From assembly GCF_037975245.1 (NCBI RefSeq), contig NC_092569.1, forward strand, positions 2,581,501-2,645,500: 64,000 bases of DNA. The letters are read 5' to 3'. Of the stretch, positions 40,906 through 50,826 are shown piece by piece. The position numbers and the translations under genes are program-made. The notes under the pieces were generated by a model that did not search any database, was not told the origin of the DNA, and was given only the letters and a program-made list of their open reading frames with translations. How positions within the stretch are numbered: position 1 is the stretch's first letter; every line of letters begins with the position of its first letter. Origin of the DNA: Apostichopus japonicus. Taxonomy: Eukaryota; Echinodermata; Holothuroidea; Aspidochirotida; Stichopodidae.

Positions 40906-41619
40906 GGTAACATTAGTATGTGGGTTAGAAATTTTATACAAATATTTAATCGACAATCAGAATAGGTCTTTCTAATAAACATTCAGCCTTATTTAATTCA
41001 TTCAACTAACAAATCAAATTGAAGTCAGTGTATTGACTCTTACCAACTTTACACTAAAAAATGTGTACCAATTCCCCAATCTTACGTGTCTTTACTACGA
41101 TTCAGTCATTCTAAGGAACCGTCACATTTGAAGACGGTGTACCTATCATTATATACATATGGCGGAATGGAACTAGATTCGCCTAACAGCACACAACGTA
41201 CAGTACCTTTTCATTCTGGTCAAGACTAGGCCTGTACAACCCAGCCTACGTCTAACGTTAGGCCCTAGTTGACCCTAGTATTATCACTGCCACTGCGTAT
41301 TACCACTGCCGTGGTCATCCTTGAACTTCAATTTGTGTAGTTTTCTACACGGTGACCCTCTACAGAAGTAAAAGAACAACTTCTCAAACTTACTTGAGTA
41401 TTAAATTTGATTATACCTGCAAATATATCAAGTCCCCAGAAAATCAGTCGTAACGTAACAATCAAGCTTTCTTCTCCGGCAGTTTGTCACTTTGTTGTTG
41501 TTGTTAAACTGCTTCGACGATAGTGATTGCGCAATTTCATCATGTTACACAGAGCCGTATCTACGACTGTTACACAGCCTCCTGATTATTTTATGAAATA
41601 CGTAATGGCACTTGTAAGC
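40906..41619. other. Non-coding stretch, no feature supported
   Basis: Mixed-composition sequence, somewhat richer in CpG from 41,080 to 41,560 than its surroundings. No long open frame, repeat array or RNA gene is recognisable. A promoter or 5' exon cannot be excluded. Confidence 0.4.
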
Positions 41620-41790
41620 TTTCTAAGACTCCGAAATAAAAGAATACTACCACGAAGGGTCACTCATTAACCAAAAGCCCCCTAGTCGCTTCTGGTCGAT
41701 CAAGATCAGCTAACCCCCTCATGGGTTTTTCTCTGGGTCTAACACGGCATCAAGGAAGGCACTGGCGTGTGGGTATAATATAATCCATCT
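41620..41790 (+). repeat. Diverged copy of a local dispersed repeat
   Basis: The phrases 'agaatactaccacgaaggg', 'cgcttctgg', 'catggg' and 'tctctgggtcta' recur in the same order in the copy at 42,594-42,780. The first part also recurs at 42,144 inside a LINE relic. This copy lacks about 50 bp present in the later one and is clearly more decayed. Confidence 0.65.
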
Positions 41791-42138
41791 TGTTTCTGGT
41801 AGGAAAGTCATGAGTGTGTTTGGTAAAAACATTCGCAATTGACAGAGTTTGGCAACTAGCTATTTGAAACTTTAGACATAATTATAGCAGTATGATAATC
41901 AACAATATCTCCAAATCTGAGATACGGAATGTTTTGAAAATGGGGTTAGTGCCAAATAATACTCGTTGGCAATGGAACGAACAATTCTTTTCTGAATAAA
42001 ATGAATGTTATTTGTGAGGGTAGAAACAGCATACCCCAAACAGGTACAATATGTAATAAAGGGGAGGAAAAGGAATATTATATAAGGTTATCAGTACCCC
42101 CAATGGGAAGAATCCTTTTCAGTCTTTAATAGACTCCG

Positions 42139-42302
42139 TAAGAAAAGAATATTACCACGAAGGGTCACACATTCAGTGGACCGTTATGGGCTGCACACAT
42201 TTTTCATGCATTGCCGCAAAAGATTGGGACAAACTAGATCAAAGAGTAAAATCAGCAAGAATTCTTAACCATTTTAAACGCCTAGTATCTGATAAAGTTT
42301 AG
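42139..42302 (+). pseudogene. LINE reverse transcriptase C-terminus (relic)
   Basis: The last 34 codons before a TAG at 42,300-42,302 read AAKDWDKLDQRVKSAR and then NHFKRLV. This fits the usual C-terminal pattern of non-LTR retrotransposon ORF2 proteins (A..WN.L...ir.a.sl..FK). Upstream, a different frame reads RILPRRVTHSVDRYGLHTF, which fits the segment that normally comes just before, so at least one frameshift separates them near 42,198. Only the end of the protein survives, as expected for a 5'-truncated LINE. The subfamily is not assigned; the tail style resembles CR1/L2-type elements. The copy is non-functional. Confidence 0.65.
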
Positions 42303-42510
42303 GTCTACTTCACTTTTATTTTTACAAAATTTCTTAATTTTCTTTACTCTGTTACATGATTTAACTATTTAATTAACCAGTTAGGTTAAATCATATTTTT
42401 ATGTTTATTTTGTACTTTTGACTTCTTACATGTTCATACATTTTATATTATTATAGAGGGAAGATCGTGGAAGATTAGCTATTGCTAAACGAGCTACCCT
42501 CTTAAAATAA
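42303..42510 (+). mobile_element. LINE 3' UTR with terminal stem-loop
   Basis: AT-rich sequence follows the ORF2 stop and ends in a compact foldback. AGAGGG (42,455-42,460) pairs with CCCTCT (42,497-42,502), enclosing two AGCT tetramers around 'attgctaaacg'. It is followed by 'taaaataaa'. A short 3' hairpin followed by a simple A-rich repeat is typical of the 3' ends that non-LTR reverse transcriptases recognise. Its position directly after the reverse-transcriptase relic supports assigning both to one truncated insertion. Confidence 0.6.
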
Positions 42511-42513
42511 ATT

Positions 42514-42722
42514 CCCATAGTGGGACCGGTCGACCTTGAACGGCCAGAAGCCGTTAAAATAAAGTTTAAAAAATAAATAAAAAAAAACAAGAGAATACTA
42601 CCGACGCAGGGCCACGCATTCAATGGTCATTATGGGCTGCACACATGCCTCAAGAGGCATGTGCCACCGAAAGCCACCTAGCTCGCTTCTGGCCGTTCAA
42701 GGTCGACCGGTCCCACTATGGG
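42514..42722. repeat. 37-bp perfect inverted repeat
   Basis: The arm at 42,514-42,550 (beginning CCCATAGTGGGACCGGTCGA) is the exact reverse complement of 42,686-42,722. The 135-bp spacer contains an A-rich tail and the start of another repeat copy. Each arm holds an internal palindrome, ACCGGTCGACC-like in its centre. The simplest reading is two insertions of the same dispersed repeat in opposite orientation, one truncated. Perfect identity suggests recent insertion or gene conversion between the arms. Confidence 0.9.
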
Positions 42723-42893
42723 CATTCTCCGGGTCCGAGACGTAAAGGAGGGCGCCGGGCATGGGGCCTTAAGCCACACCTTTTGCACCCTGTCGGAACA
42801 TCACTGCCCCGAGCTGGTCTCGAACCCTAACGCATTTTAACAGAAATCCGCAGGTTTATGCCTTGACAACTGCGTCAAACTCCTGAGCGCTGA
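42590..42893 (-). mobile_element. tRNA-derived SINE, minus strand
   Basis: Read on the minus strand, an A-box-like GACGCAGTTGTCAAGGC (plus 42,860-42,876) is followed 49 bp later by a B-box GGGTTCGAGACC (plus 42,816-42,827). That is close to the tRNA spacing of internal Pol III promoters. The body continues towards lower coordinates, through one arm of the 37-bp inverted repeat, and reaches the A/T-rich run near 42,590. SINE status is inferred from the promoter boxes and repeat context. The exact ends and any target-site duplication were not fixed. Confidence 0.6.
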
Positions 42894-42894
42894 T

Positions 42895-43034
42895 AAAGCA
42901 GAGTCAGAAATAATACTTAAAGATGCTAACCCGAGTAAAAGATGATTAATGCAAAAAGAACTCCATCGTGTGGTAATCGAACTCGGAACATTCAGGTTGT
43001 AGTTCACCCTTTCATCCACTTAGCTATTTGCCGG
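42895..43034 (-). mobile_element. tRNA-derived SINE head, minus strand
   Basis: On the minus strand TAGCTAAGTGGATGA (plus 43,012-43,026) matches a tRNA A box, and GAGTTCGATTACC (plus 42,972-42,984) matches a B box about 42 bp downstream. The segment between resembles a tRNA anticodon region but does not fold into a full cloverleaf by eye, so a tRNA-derived SINE is more likely than a functional tRNA. It lies directly upstream of the SINE at 42,590-42,893, in the same orientation. Confidence 0.55.
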
Positions 43035-43299
43035 ATTGAATTACTGAAGGTTTGACAACACTATGAAATCACGTTATCTCGGCTGCAGCACACTATGAAT
43101 ATTCAATCTTCAATAGCATACCTAAGTCACCATAACAACGAATACGCAACAACTTCAGAATGACAGACTTACATAATCATTCATCTTAATTCGTGGGTTG
43201 ATATTGTTCCATTTTGACAGCTGCTGAATTGAAAAGAGAGATTACTACAAACTAACGTTGGTGGCATTTGGCATACAATTAAAAGAATTTCCGCCCGAT

Positions 43300-43435
43300 G
43301 CATCAGTACGCTTCAACGATTCTCCGCGAACAACCCTAAGCTCCTGGTGTAAAATGGCGAGTGAAAATTAGTCCAAATAAATCTAAGCTTGTAATCTTTA
43401 AGTACCCTGATTATAATGACTCAACCGAGGACTAA
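43300..43435 (+). pseudogene. LINE reverse transcriptase internal fragment (relic)
   Basis: Three short reading-frame pieces in sequence look like the late palm/thumb part of a non-LTR reverse transcriptase: LQRFSANNPKLL, then WCKMASEN starting at 43,345, then KISPNKSKLVIFKYPD, ending at a TAA at 43,433-43,435. The combination W..N.L.(I/L)N..K....F is the family landmark. Two frame changes are needed, so the copy is dead. Its relation to the LINE end at 42,139-42,510 is unclear, because this internal part lies downstream of the C-terminal part. Confidence 0.4.
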
Positions 43436-43673
43436 AGTATCACTAATCTTTTCAAAACTCCTAGTTTCATCGCCACCAGAAAGCTCATTGCAGCAAACTC
43501 CTTACCAACTAATTATTTCAAACCAAATATCCTTAAAAACACCCTCCTTCTTAACCCCCTAATTCTATGACCTCTTGCTTAAATACTTAGTTCATATAAC
43601 CTACGCATAAAACAATTTAAAAAGTTCCCTAGATCCATTACGGTTTTGTTTTTAAATTCGGAGGAGGCTTCAG
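43436..43673. other. Non-coding spacer between repeat relics
   Basis: AT-rich sequence with no frame or structure I can assign. It could be further LINE decay, because it follows the reverse-transcriptase fragment. Confidence 0.4.
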
Positions 43674-43810
43674 CCCTGGCAGAGAGCGAGATGGGGCCCA
43701 TTGCTTAGGAACCCGGTTGCTAGAGGATTGTGAGTCAAACCCCAGAGGAATTGTCCTCCTCTGGGGAACAGCCCAGTCACCGGAAACGTTTTCTTTTTTC
43801 ATTTTCTTAG
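43674..43810 (+). mobile_element. tRNA-derived SINE, plus strand
   Basis: An A-box-like segment at 43,691-43,710 ('tggggcccattgcttagga') is followed by TGAGTCAAACCCC at 43,731-43,743 as a degenerate B box, at tRNA-like spacing. Immediately after comes a strong hairpin, CCCCAGAGGA (43,740-43,749) with TCCTCTGGGG (43,757-43,766). The boxes are less perfect than in the two minus-strand SINEs nearby. The right end is not clear. Confidence 0.45.
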
Positions 43811-44176
43811 TGTAAGGGTACTTCCCGGCAGTGAGGGTTTGCCAGGTTTGGGGGAACCTCGCATTATTTTTTCCTAAGTAGTTTCCATTACCCATTTAAA
43901 GCTTCCAAAGTATGTGTGCTGCTTGTTTTCCTCTTCATTCGTTTCTTTAAAATGCTATTGTCTTTTTTCCCTAAAATTTTTAATTTACCCGTAGGAGCCA
44001 CACGGCTCGAACAGGAATTTCACAGGCTGACCATGTAACGCTCGGTGCCTTTACGTAATACGCACATATCGTTATGCTGGCAGTGTTTTCTTTGTGAATT
44101 TAAATGTAAACGATTACCAAACTGTATGACACTACGTATCGCCGAATCTCAGCCAACAGCCAAATCCAGAGAGCTG

Positions 44177-44202
44177 TTTTTTTTTTACTCACACACACAC
44201 AC
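44177..44202. repeat. T10 tract and (CA)n microsatellite
   Basis: A T10 run (44,177-44,186) is followed by alternating CA to 44,202, directly before an inverted satellite relic. Confidence 0.9.
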
Positions 44203-44206
44203 TCAT

Positions 44207-44362
44207 ACAATTTTGGGAAGAAATAAAAACAGTCGCCATTTTGGCCAGAATCGGACAAAATCATTAGGTTATAACCTTACAAAATTGGCAAATTTGGGCC
44301 AAAAATGAATGTTACAAATTTGTGTCAGGATACGTAGAAGAGACTCCCAGTAGACACTGCTC
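44207..44362 (-). repeat. Inverted, diverged satellite monomer fragment
   Basis: The order 'acaattttgggaagaa', 'attttggcca', 'aaaatcatt', 'ccttacaaaattg', 'ggccaaaaatgaa', 'caggatac', 'actcccag' matches the reverse complement of the satellite monomer, from its AATTCTTCCCAAAATTGT block to its GGGAATCCC block. It carries many substitutions. This is the only satellite piece I found in the minus orientation. It ends about 6 bp before the plus-oriented monomers resume at 44,368. Confidence 0.85.
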
Positions 44363-44367
44363 TCGAG

Positions 44368-45309
44368 CTTATGATTTTATTCGATTTTGGCCAAAATCAC
44401 GACTTTTTTTAATTCTTCCCAAAATTGTACCTGCGGTCTGTGGCGCCCTTTTGATTCCTTTCCAGGTGATCAGAGCAGAATAAACAGTCACATATCGGTG
44501 AAAAGTGACATTTAAAAACCATATCTTGACGTCATTTCATATCAAATTGAAATGACTAAAACTTCGTCGAATTCCACTTTTGTCACGTGAGAAGCGTTAA
44601 TTTGGGTTCTGGGAATCCCTAAAGGTATCCTGAGAAAAATTTGAGAACTTTCATTTTTGGCCGAAATTTGTAAATTTTGTAAATTTGGCCCCTTATGATT
44701 TTGTTCGATTTTGGCCAAAATCACGACTTTTTTTTAATTCTTCCCAAAATTGTAGCTGCGGTGTGTGGCGCCCTTTTGATTCCTTTCCAGGTGATCAGAG
44801 CAGAATAAACAGTCACATTTCGGTGAAAAGTGACATTTAAAAAGATTTCTTGACGTCATTTCATATCAAATTGAAATGACTAAAACTTCGTCGAATTCCA
44901 CTTTTGTCACGTGAGAAGCGTTAATTTGGGTTCTGGGAATCCCTAAAGGTATCCTGAGAAAAATTTGAGAACTTTCATATTTGGCCTAAATTTGTAAATT
45001 TGGCCCCTTATGATTTTGTTCGATTTTGGCCAAAATCACGACTTTTTTTAATTCTTCCCAAAATTGTACCTGCGGTGTGTGGCGCCCTTTTGATTCCTTT
45101 ACAGGTGATCAGAGCAGAATAAACAGTCACATTTCGGTGGACAGTGACATTTAAAAACCATATCTTGACGTCATTTCATATCAAATTGAAATGACTAAAA
45201 CTTCGTCAGATTCCACTTTTGTCACGTGAGAAGCGTTAATTTGGGTTATGGGAATCCCTATAAGTATCCTGAGAAAAATTTGAGAACTTTCATATTTGGC
45301 CTAAATTTG
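44368..45309 (+). repeat. Second satellite block, about three monomers
   Basis: Monomers begin at 44,368, 44,692 and 45,007 (periods 324 and 315 bp) and keep the TGACGTCA core, the stem-loop and the GATTTTGGCCAAAATC palindrome. They share private differences from the main array, such as 'ttttgttcg', 'aaaggtatcctgagaaaaa' and 'cgttaatttggg'. All have the CACGTG state where most main-array monomers have CACGCG. They represent an older, separately evolving edge of the same satellite family. Confidence 0.95.
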
Positions 45310-45545
45310 TAAAAAAAGCAGAATAAACAGTCACATTTCGGTGAAAAGTGACAATATTGTTAGATTATCATTTTGTTCGATTTTGCCCCAAATCACGACT
45401 TTTTTAATCCCCAAAATTGTACCTGCGGTGTGTGGCGCCCTTTTGATTCCTTTCCAGATGATAAGAGAAGAAAAAAACACTGACAGTTTGGTGGAAGAAC
45501 TTTCATTTTCCTCCCAAATCCGACAATTTTGTAATTTGGCATAAT
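45310..45545 (+). repeat. Rearranged satellite fragments
   Basis: A partial monomer starts at 'gcagaataaacagtcac' (45,318), jumps to 'ttttgttcgattttg' (45,370), and continues to 'ggcgcccttttgattcc' and 'acttt'. It then jumps to 'ccgacaattttgtaatttgg'. The core with TGACGTCA is deleted here. Such internal deletions are expected at array edges that escape homogenisation. Confidence 0.85.
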
Positions 45546-45870
45546 TCGAAAATTATGGTATTTTCGATTATTGGCCAAAATATGTGGCGCCCTTCTGATC
45601 ACCATTCAATCAATATCCATATTTGTCCCTAGTGTTAAAAATTGTGTAATTTCATGACACAATATGATTTTTTTATGCTTTTTGATTTTCCAAATTTGTG
45701 TTAAAAATCGGACGAATTTTTTATTTCTCTCCAAACTCCTGTGTGGGATAATTGGCGCTATTCTGATTACCTGCCAGCCAATAATCGTTTATAATCCGTC
45801 CCTAATGTTAAAAATGGAGCACCTTTTATGACGTAATATGAAATTTCATTTTTAATATTTAGAGGCTTAA
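45546..45870 (+). repeat. Highly decayed ancestral satellite units
   Basis: Two units remain recognisable from scattered landmarks. 'ggcgcccttctgatcacc' (45,586) and 'ggcgctattctgattacct' (45,755) match the monomer's GGCGCCCTTTTGATTCC block. 'atgacgtaatatgaaat' near 45,829 matches the core region with a changed CRE. Both units also share 'gtccctaatgttaaaaat'-like text that is absent from the young monomers, so they either preserve an older monomer form or belong to a sister family. Confidence 0.65.
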
Positions 45871-45889
45871 AAATCCCATAATATAAGAA

Positions 45890-46620
45890 AACTCATGAGC
45901 CCCGGGAATCGAGTCGAATGTACCGAAGCCGACCTTTGACCTCCACCTAACACCGCAAGTAGGTTCTACTACATCTGGGATAGCCAAATCAGCATACGTT
46001 TCACATGTTTATTGAGACCTGACCTTTAGAAATTTCGTAAAGCTCGACTTCTGCAAATCCTTAACGTGCTTTCACCTATAAAAAATAATAATCTCTTTTG
46101 AAGGTCCAGTTCTCAAGCACAAGTGATTTGACATTTGAACCCCTGCTGACCCCAAATGACATTTGACCTCTACCTAAAATAACAGGTTTCTTGTACTCAC
46201 TATAAGATAGATACATGCCAAATATGAGCTATGTGATGTAAGCGCGTCATCTTGGGATATCGAGTTTACAAGGTTTGAAATGATAATGCTTTACAGAGTT
46301 TGACCTTTGGTGACCCCAAATAACCTACAAAATATACAATAAGGTTCTCAATATAGGGAAGCCACATGCAAAATATGAGAGCCGATAGTTTCTTATCTGG
46401 AGATATCATGTTTTCAGGGATTTCAAGTTATGACCCCTGGTGACCTTAAATGAACTCGGACCTTCACCAAATTGTGTTAAGACTTCAAACTACATAATGC
46501 TATCCTACAATGCATATATGAGCCCCTTTGATGTACATGTTTTGGAGTTACAGTCACCCATCTTGAGATACCGTGCTTACACACTAGGGCGTCACATACA
46601 CACAGGCCAGGCTTGACTGC
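45890..46620 (+). repeat. Dispersed repeat with ~170-bp internal units
   Basis: Phrases recur several times in order: 'gacctttgacctccacc', 'tgaccccaaatgacatttg', 'ggttctactac'/'ggtttcttgtactc'/'ggttctcaata', 'atgccaaatatgagc'/'atgcaaaatatgaga', 'ttgggatatcgagtttac'/'tggagatatcatgttttc'/'ttgagataccgtgcttac'. This gives about four degenerate units of 150-190 bp and a terminal 'cacatacacacaggcc'. I recall repeats of this style from echinoderm genomes, which is the main reason for the clade guess. No coding frame is preserved. Confidence 0.6.
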
Positions 46621-47137
46621 ATAGGTTACTTGCCTGCCTATGGCAGTACCCTCTTCCCCTCAACCCCCCCCCCCTTAAAAATAGTTTAAATAATTACTCT
46701 CTTGGGGCTTTACTCAATTCTACATGAATGAGTGCTTAATTACTGTTGTAAAATGCTAACTGCAAAACAATTGAAAAAAAGAGAGAAAGACTGATGTATA
46801 TATAATGAACACCGAAGCTCTTTATTTGATGGGTAGACAGACCACTGTGGGGATGCCACTTAAAATGATTAAATCGTAGCATTGGAGTTCGAATACAATG
46901 TTGTTGCTACGGTCATCAGATTTACACATGCATACAATGGGGGGCAGTTTGTAGATTCTTCATCATTATTATTATTAGTAGTAGTAGTAATAGTAGTAAG
47001 GAGCTTAGAATACAATATTATGGCTAATTAACATCGTTTCATATTCTTGTGTACCTTAACATTATTTTCTTGTATTTATTCGTTTTCTCTTTCTTGTTAA
47101 GGTGATTACCAAATAGCTTCCCCTTTCTTGGCCTCCC
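46621..47137. other. Non-coding, C11 run and trinucleotide repeat
   Basis: Contains a C11 tract at 46,664-46,674 and an ATT/AGT trinucleotide run at about 46,961-46,999. No gene is recognisable. Confidence 0.6.
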
Positions 47138-50100
47138 AAAAAAAAAAAAAAAAAAAAAATCAAATCAAATTTGAGATTTATTCGTGTTTTAAGAGAAACT
47201 GTAAAAAATTTTGCACCCATGCCACAAACTTTGGCTTTTTTTTGTATAGCTTTTTTGTCATTTTTATTTCAAATTTTTTACAGTGTTCTCAATTTTTCAA
47301 TAAGTTACATACTTTTCTTCCTCTCTATATATTAAGCACCAGTGTTCATGCTCTTTTAATGTTAAAATGTTATCAACACTCCTAGACCCACTTAAAAACT
47401 TATCGATGAATAATTGCATTTTCGATTTTAACTTTTTTTCCTTTTTTTTCTTCTTTTTAAAATCCGTAGGAAGAATAAGTCTAAAAGAGAACCTGGCTCG
47501 AGATATATCACACAAAAATAAGTTAGATAGTCAGATGCTCTAGAAGACTTCTTCTACCGGAATGCCCTCTCTCTCAACTTACGAGGAACCAGTTTTTAAA
47601 ATTACACCTCTAGTCCCCCTGATTCCGTTGCCTTTGTAATATGGACAACATGGTACATTATTAATGTATTATAACTCCCATATATACCATGAGCCTCGTC
47701 GACACATCAAAAAAATATAATATCTCCAAAAAAAAAAAAAAAAAAAAAACTGCCTATAATATACCTCCAATATTGCATAAATAAAATGGCAGTTTTTTCC
47801 CTCTTTTCGAAGATGCCCTTATTCAAAAGCAAGCCGGGACAAACCGAACAACCTGTTCAACATCTAATTTGCATAATTTATCAAAACAAAGTACGCAGCA
47901 CCTCTAAAAACCTGCTACATACAACAAAGCTAAGTAAGACGAACCCCTAGAATTTGTTTCTTTCTTTCTTGTTTTAAATTTCATTTCTTACATCTGATCA
48001 GGTATCAAAAGTGTAACTGTATTCACATCTAAAAAATACAAATATTTTCGTCTTATTATTATTATTTTTTTGGTTTCCAAAACTTCAAATATATTTCTGT
48101 TTGACTCTGGCTGAAGAAGTGGAATATAGTTGTGGCAAACTGAATGCTAAACTCCATAAAATATAATTAGCAAAACAGAAATTCACAATTTCATTTATTA
48201 TTCTTTCTCTCTATATTTCTTTTTTTAAAACATAATCTCCTCCCAATTTTAAATGTGAATACAGTTTACCTTTGACCCCAACAATCATTGTTGATATATC
48301 AAGCATAGATGGTAACCTTTTCTTAGATAATGTGGACGGTGTATGTGATTATTTCTTATCCAGTTTTTTTTCTTAAAGACGCAACCATTTTGATTGTACT
48401 CACTACCCTTATTCTCTCTCCTATGCATGCTGGCTAACTGTTCTGCAAATCCTCTGGACCAATCACAATCCCCTATTCATTTTTCCCGTTCAAAACTGGT
48501 ATTGTCTTACCCTACAATAAGAGCATTACCAAAAAAATCCCCTAAAGAGGATAACAACTCTCGAAGTACTAAGGCCAGCCACAGCCAAAGACATAATCCT
48601 TTTCTGACAAACAATTCACATCATTTCCCCCCCATTTCCATGACACAAGACAGCTGATACTTGTGGAATCCACAGGCAAGGTACCCCTTATGTTTATGAC
48701 ATGAAGAACAAACTGTTAACAATAGAAAATCTTATTCTTTCAAGGTAAAAGCAAGAAACTTCATTGTTGGTATAATCAAATCAATCCGAAGGGACATCAG
48801 AAAAGCTCTAGATTAGAAGGCAAACCATTTTTAAAAGGCATCCCTTACACATCTGATGTAGCTTAGCAACTTTGAGGGCCAGTATTTCAAACTGAAGACA
48901 TCAGATTGTATGAATAACACCAGAAATTGATTTCTTGTGAATCAATGAAATGAGTGGGTGTCCAGAACATTGCAATCAGGGATCTGCTATTTAGTTTGAT
49001 AAATACTTTATTTGCCCTTGTGATTTTTAAAGCCTCCCCCTCAAAAAAAAAAAAAAAATTAGAGAGATTAAGTCAAATCGAACCAAGATACACTTCTACA
49101 GGGCAAGTGATTTTAATGCAACGCTGTTTTCTTAATATGCTTTCAAAGCAGTCGATTCTGGGGATCAATTCACTTTACCAATCCGAAACTGATAACACTA
49201 TTATCACCAAATGTTCTTTTTTCTACCACTCTATAATTTAGCAAGCCATATATTGTAGTTTTTCAGGTAGGTCAAAGCTGCTGGGAGCAATATTAAGTCA
49301 TAGCAGTATGAGAACATTCGTATTACAACTGGATTCAGCCTTAAAACAGAAAACAAAAATAGCCTTCTAAATTTAGACATATCAGAGCTACTTGAGGTTT
49401 GTGATTGTTAATACACTTTCTAGCATATTTTTAATTAGAAAATTCACTGTTTTGAATTTTTCAATGAAAACAACAAGACTTTGCTTTTCACTCCTTCTAA
49501 TCAATTTCGAAGGAAACTTGAAGTTTGACGAGAATATCATCTTCAATTTTTGGTTCAAATTTTGTGAATGTTCTTGACTTTCAGATTGCCAACTGTTACT
49601 CTGTAGATATGCGATGTTAAATTGGCATATAGAAATATAAAGTTCAATGTTAATGTTTGGTACTCCATGTCATGAACAAGAGAGGACCCATTCTCAGTAC
49701 ACCTGCAGAAGCACCGTGTACTCCTCCATGATGGTAAAAGCATCACTCTTTCAAGAAGCTATCCATCCTTTGCCCGCCATTCCCCAAAAAACATCAGTGT
49801 CTTGCTCTTAATTCCTTGCCCACACATTTTCGCCAGTTTATCAATAACAAGTGAAATTCCCCGAAGAAACAACTCATTTTACATACAGAATCCCAGCTGC
49901 TTAAAGAGAGACAAAAAAATAAAACAAATCCTCCTTTGTTTTAAAATTCATGATCCAAATTTAGAACATCTGACTGTCTTCAAATTAAGCGCACAGACAA
50001 AGTAGATCTTGGCAAGAGGGGTTTCAACAGTATGAAGCATCTTTCTTTCCTTCTTTTTGTTTTAGCTCAAATTCAGCTTAAATAGAGCCTTGCTTCTTTC

Positions 50101-50664
50101 ACAATGCCAATTTTGCAAAATAATTGAAATTCAGTTTCTGACCTTTTTGATGTATAAAGGTAAAATGGACAAGAGAAAAGTAGGTCCACTTTTCCAACGA
50201 GAATAAACTACCCTTTTAGCGTGCTGGAAAATCCACTTTGGTATTTTTAATTCCCCAAATTTGATTACTTCGATGACAGATGTGGTGAAATGATTTAGGT
50301 TTCCTTTTTTACCTTTGTTTATTTCTATATTCAAACGAGAGACAGTGAGAGAACAACCATCAAATCAGGGGGAATGGTTATTTAATTGGTCTAATTTATC
50401 ACCAAAAAAGGAAAAGAATAATGAAGAGAACCTCTCTAAGTACTTCAAAGAAAATAAGAATATCTATCTGGTCGACATCATTTTGAATATTTTGAAAAAC
50501 CCCTCTTTTCCTTTTTTTTTTCAAATTTGCTTTCTCCCGTTTGACTTTCTTTAAACGGCTGGAACTCTGTATGTGTTTCTTCACAGAAATATTATTTTCC
50601 CTCACTTACTTCACTCTTGACCTTAACAAGAAACCGTCTTTATGGTTATCCCCCTTGAATTGCA
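47138..50664. other. AT-rich non-coding stretch with homopolymers
   Basis: Includes A22 tracts at 47,138-47,159 and 47,728-47,749 and an A14-15 tract near 49,044. Open frames are under 100 codons, begin in non-ATG contexts or in homopolymers, and match no family I know. No splice-flanked conserved frame was found by reading. Confidence 0.5.
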
Positions 50665-50826
50665 GATGAATCGACAGCGATCGTGTACACGACGACGCCG
50701 TCGTCATCTCTGCAAGGAGTGAATTTGCGTCATTTTTTAACCGATAGCTCGGACGGGTCAGTGGCATACAGATTAGCGTTCACACCACACAACTTCACGG
50801 TACACTTAACCATTGAATATATATAG
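50665..50826 (+). other. Weak candidate 3'-terminal coding exon
   Basis: Immediately after a possible acceptor (cccttgaattgcag, AG at 50,664-50,665) a frame stays open for about 53 codons to TAG at 50,824-50,826. It reads DESTAIVYTTTPSSS early and DGSVAYRLAFTPHNF later. CpG content is much higher than in the surrounding AT-rich DNA (for example 'acgacgacgccgtcgtcat'). There is no family match and no recognised partner exon upstream. The CpG-rich patch could equally be regulatory. Coding status is a guess. Confidence 0.15.

Noticed and set aside
42645-42830. 61-codon frame in the CpG-rich SINE body
   Set aside because: It lies inside repeat sequence shared with other copies, and its composition reflects the SINE.
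42966-43034. Functional tRNA gene on the minus strand
   Set aside because: A and B boxes are present but a complete cloverleaf with paired acceptor stem was not seen, and the context is SINE-like.
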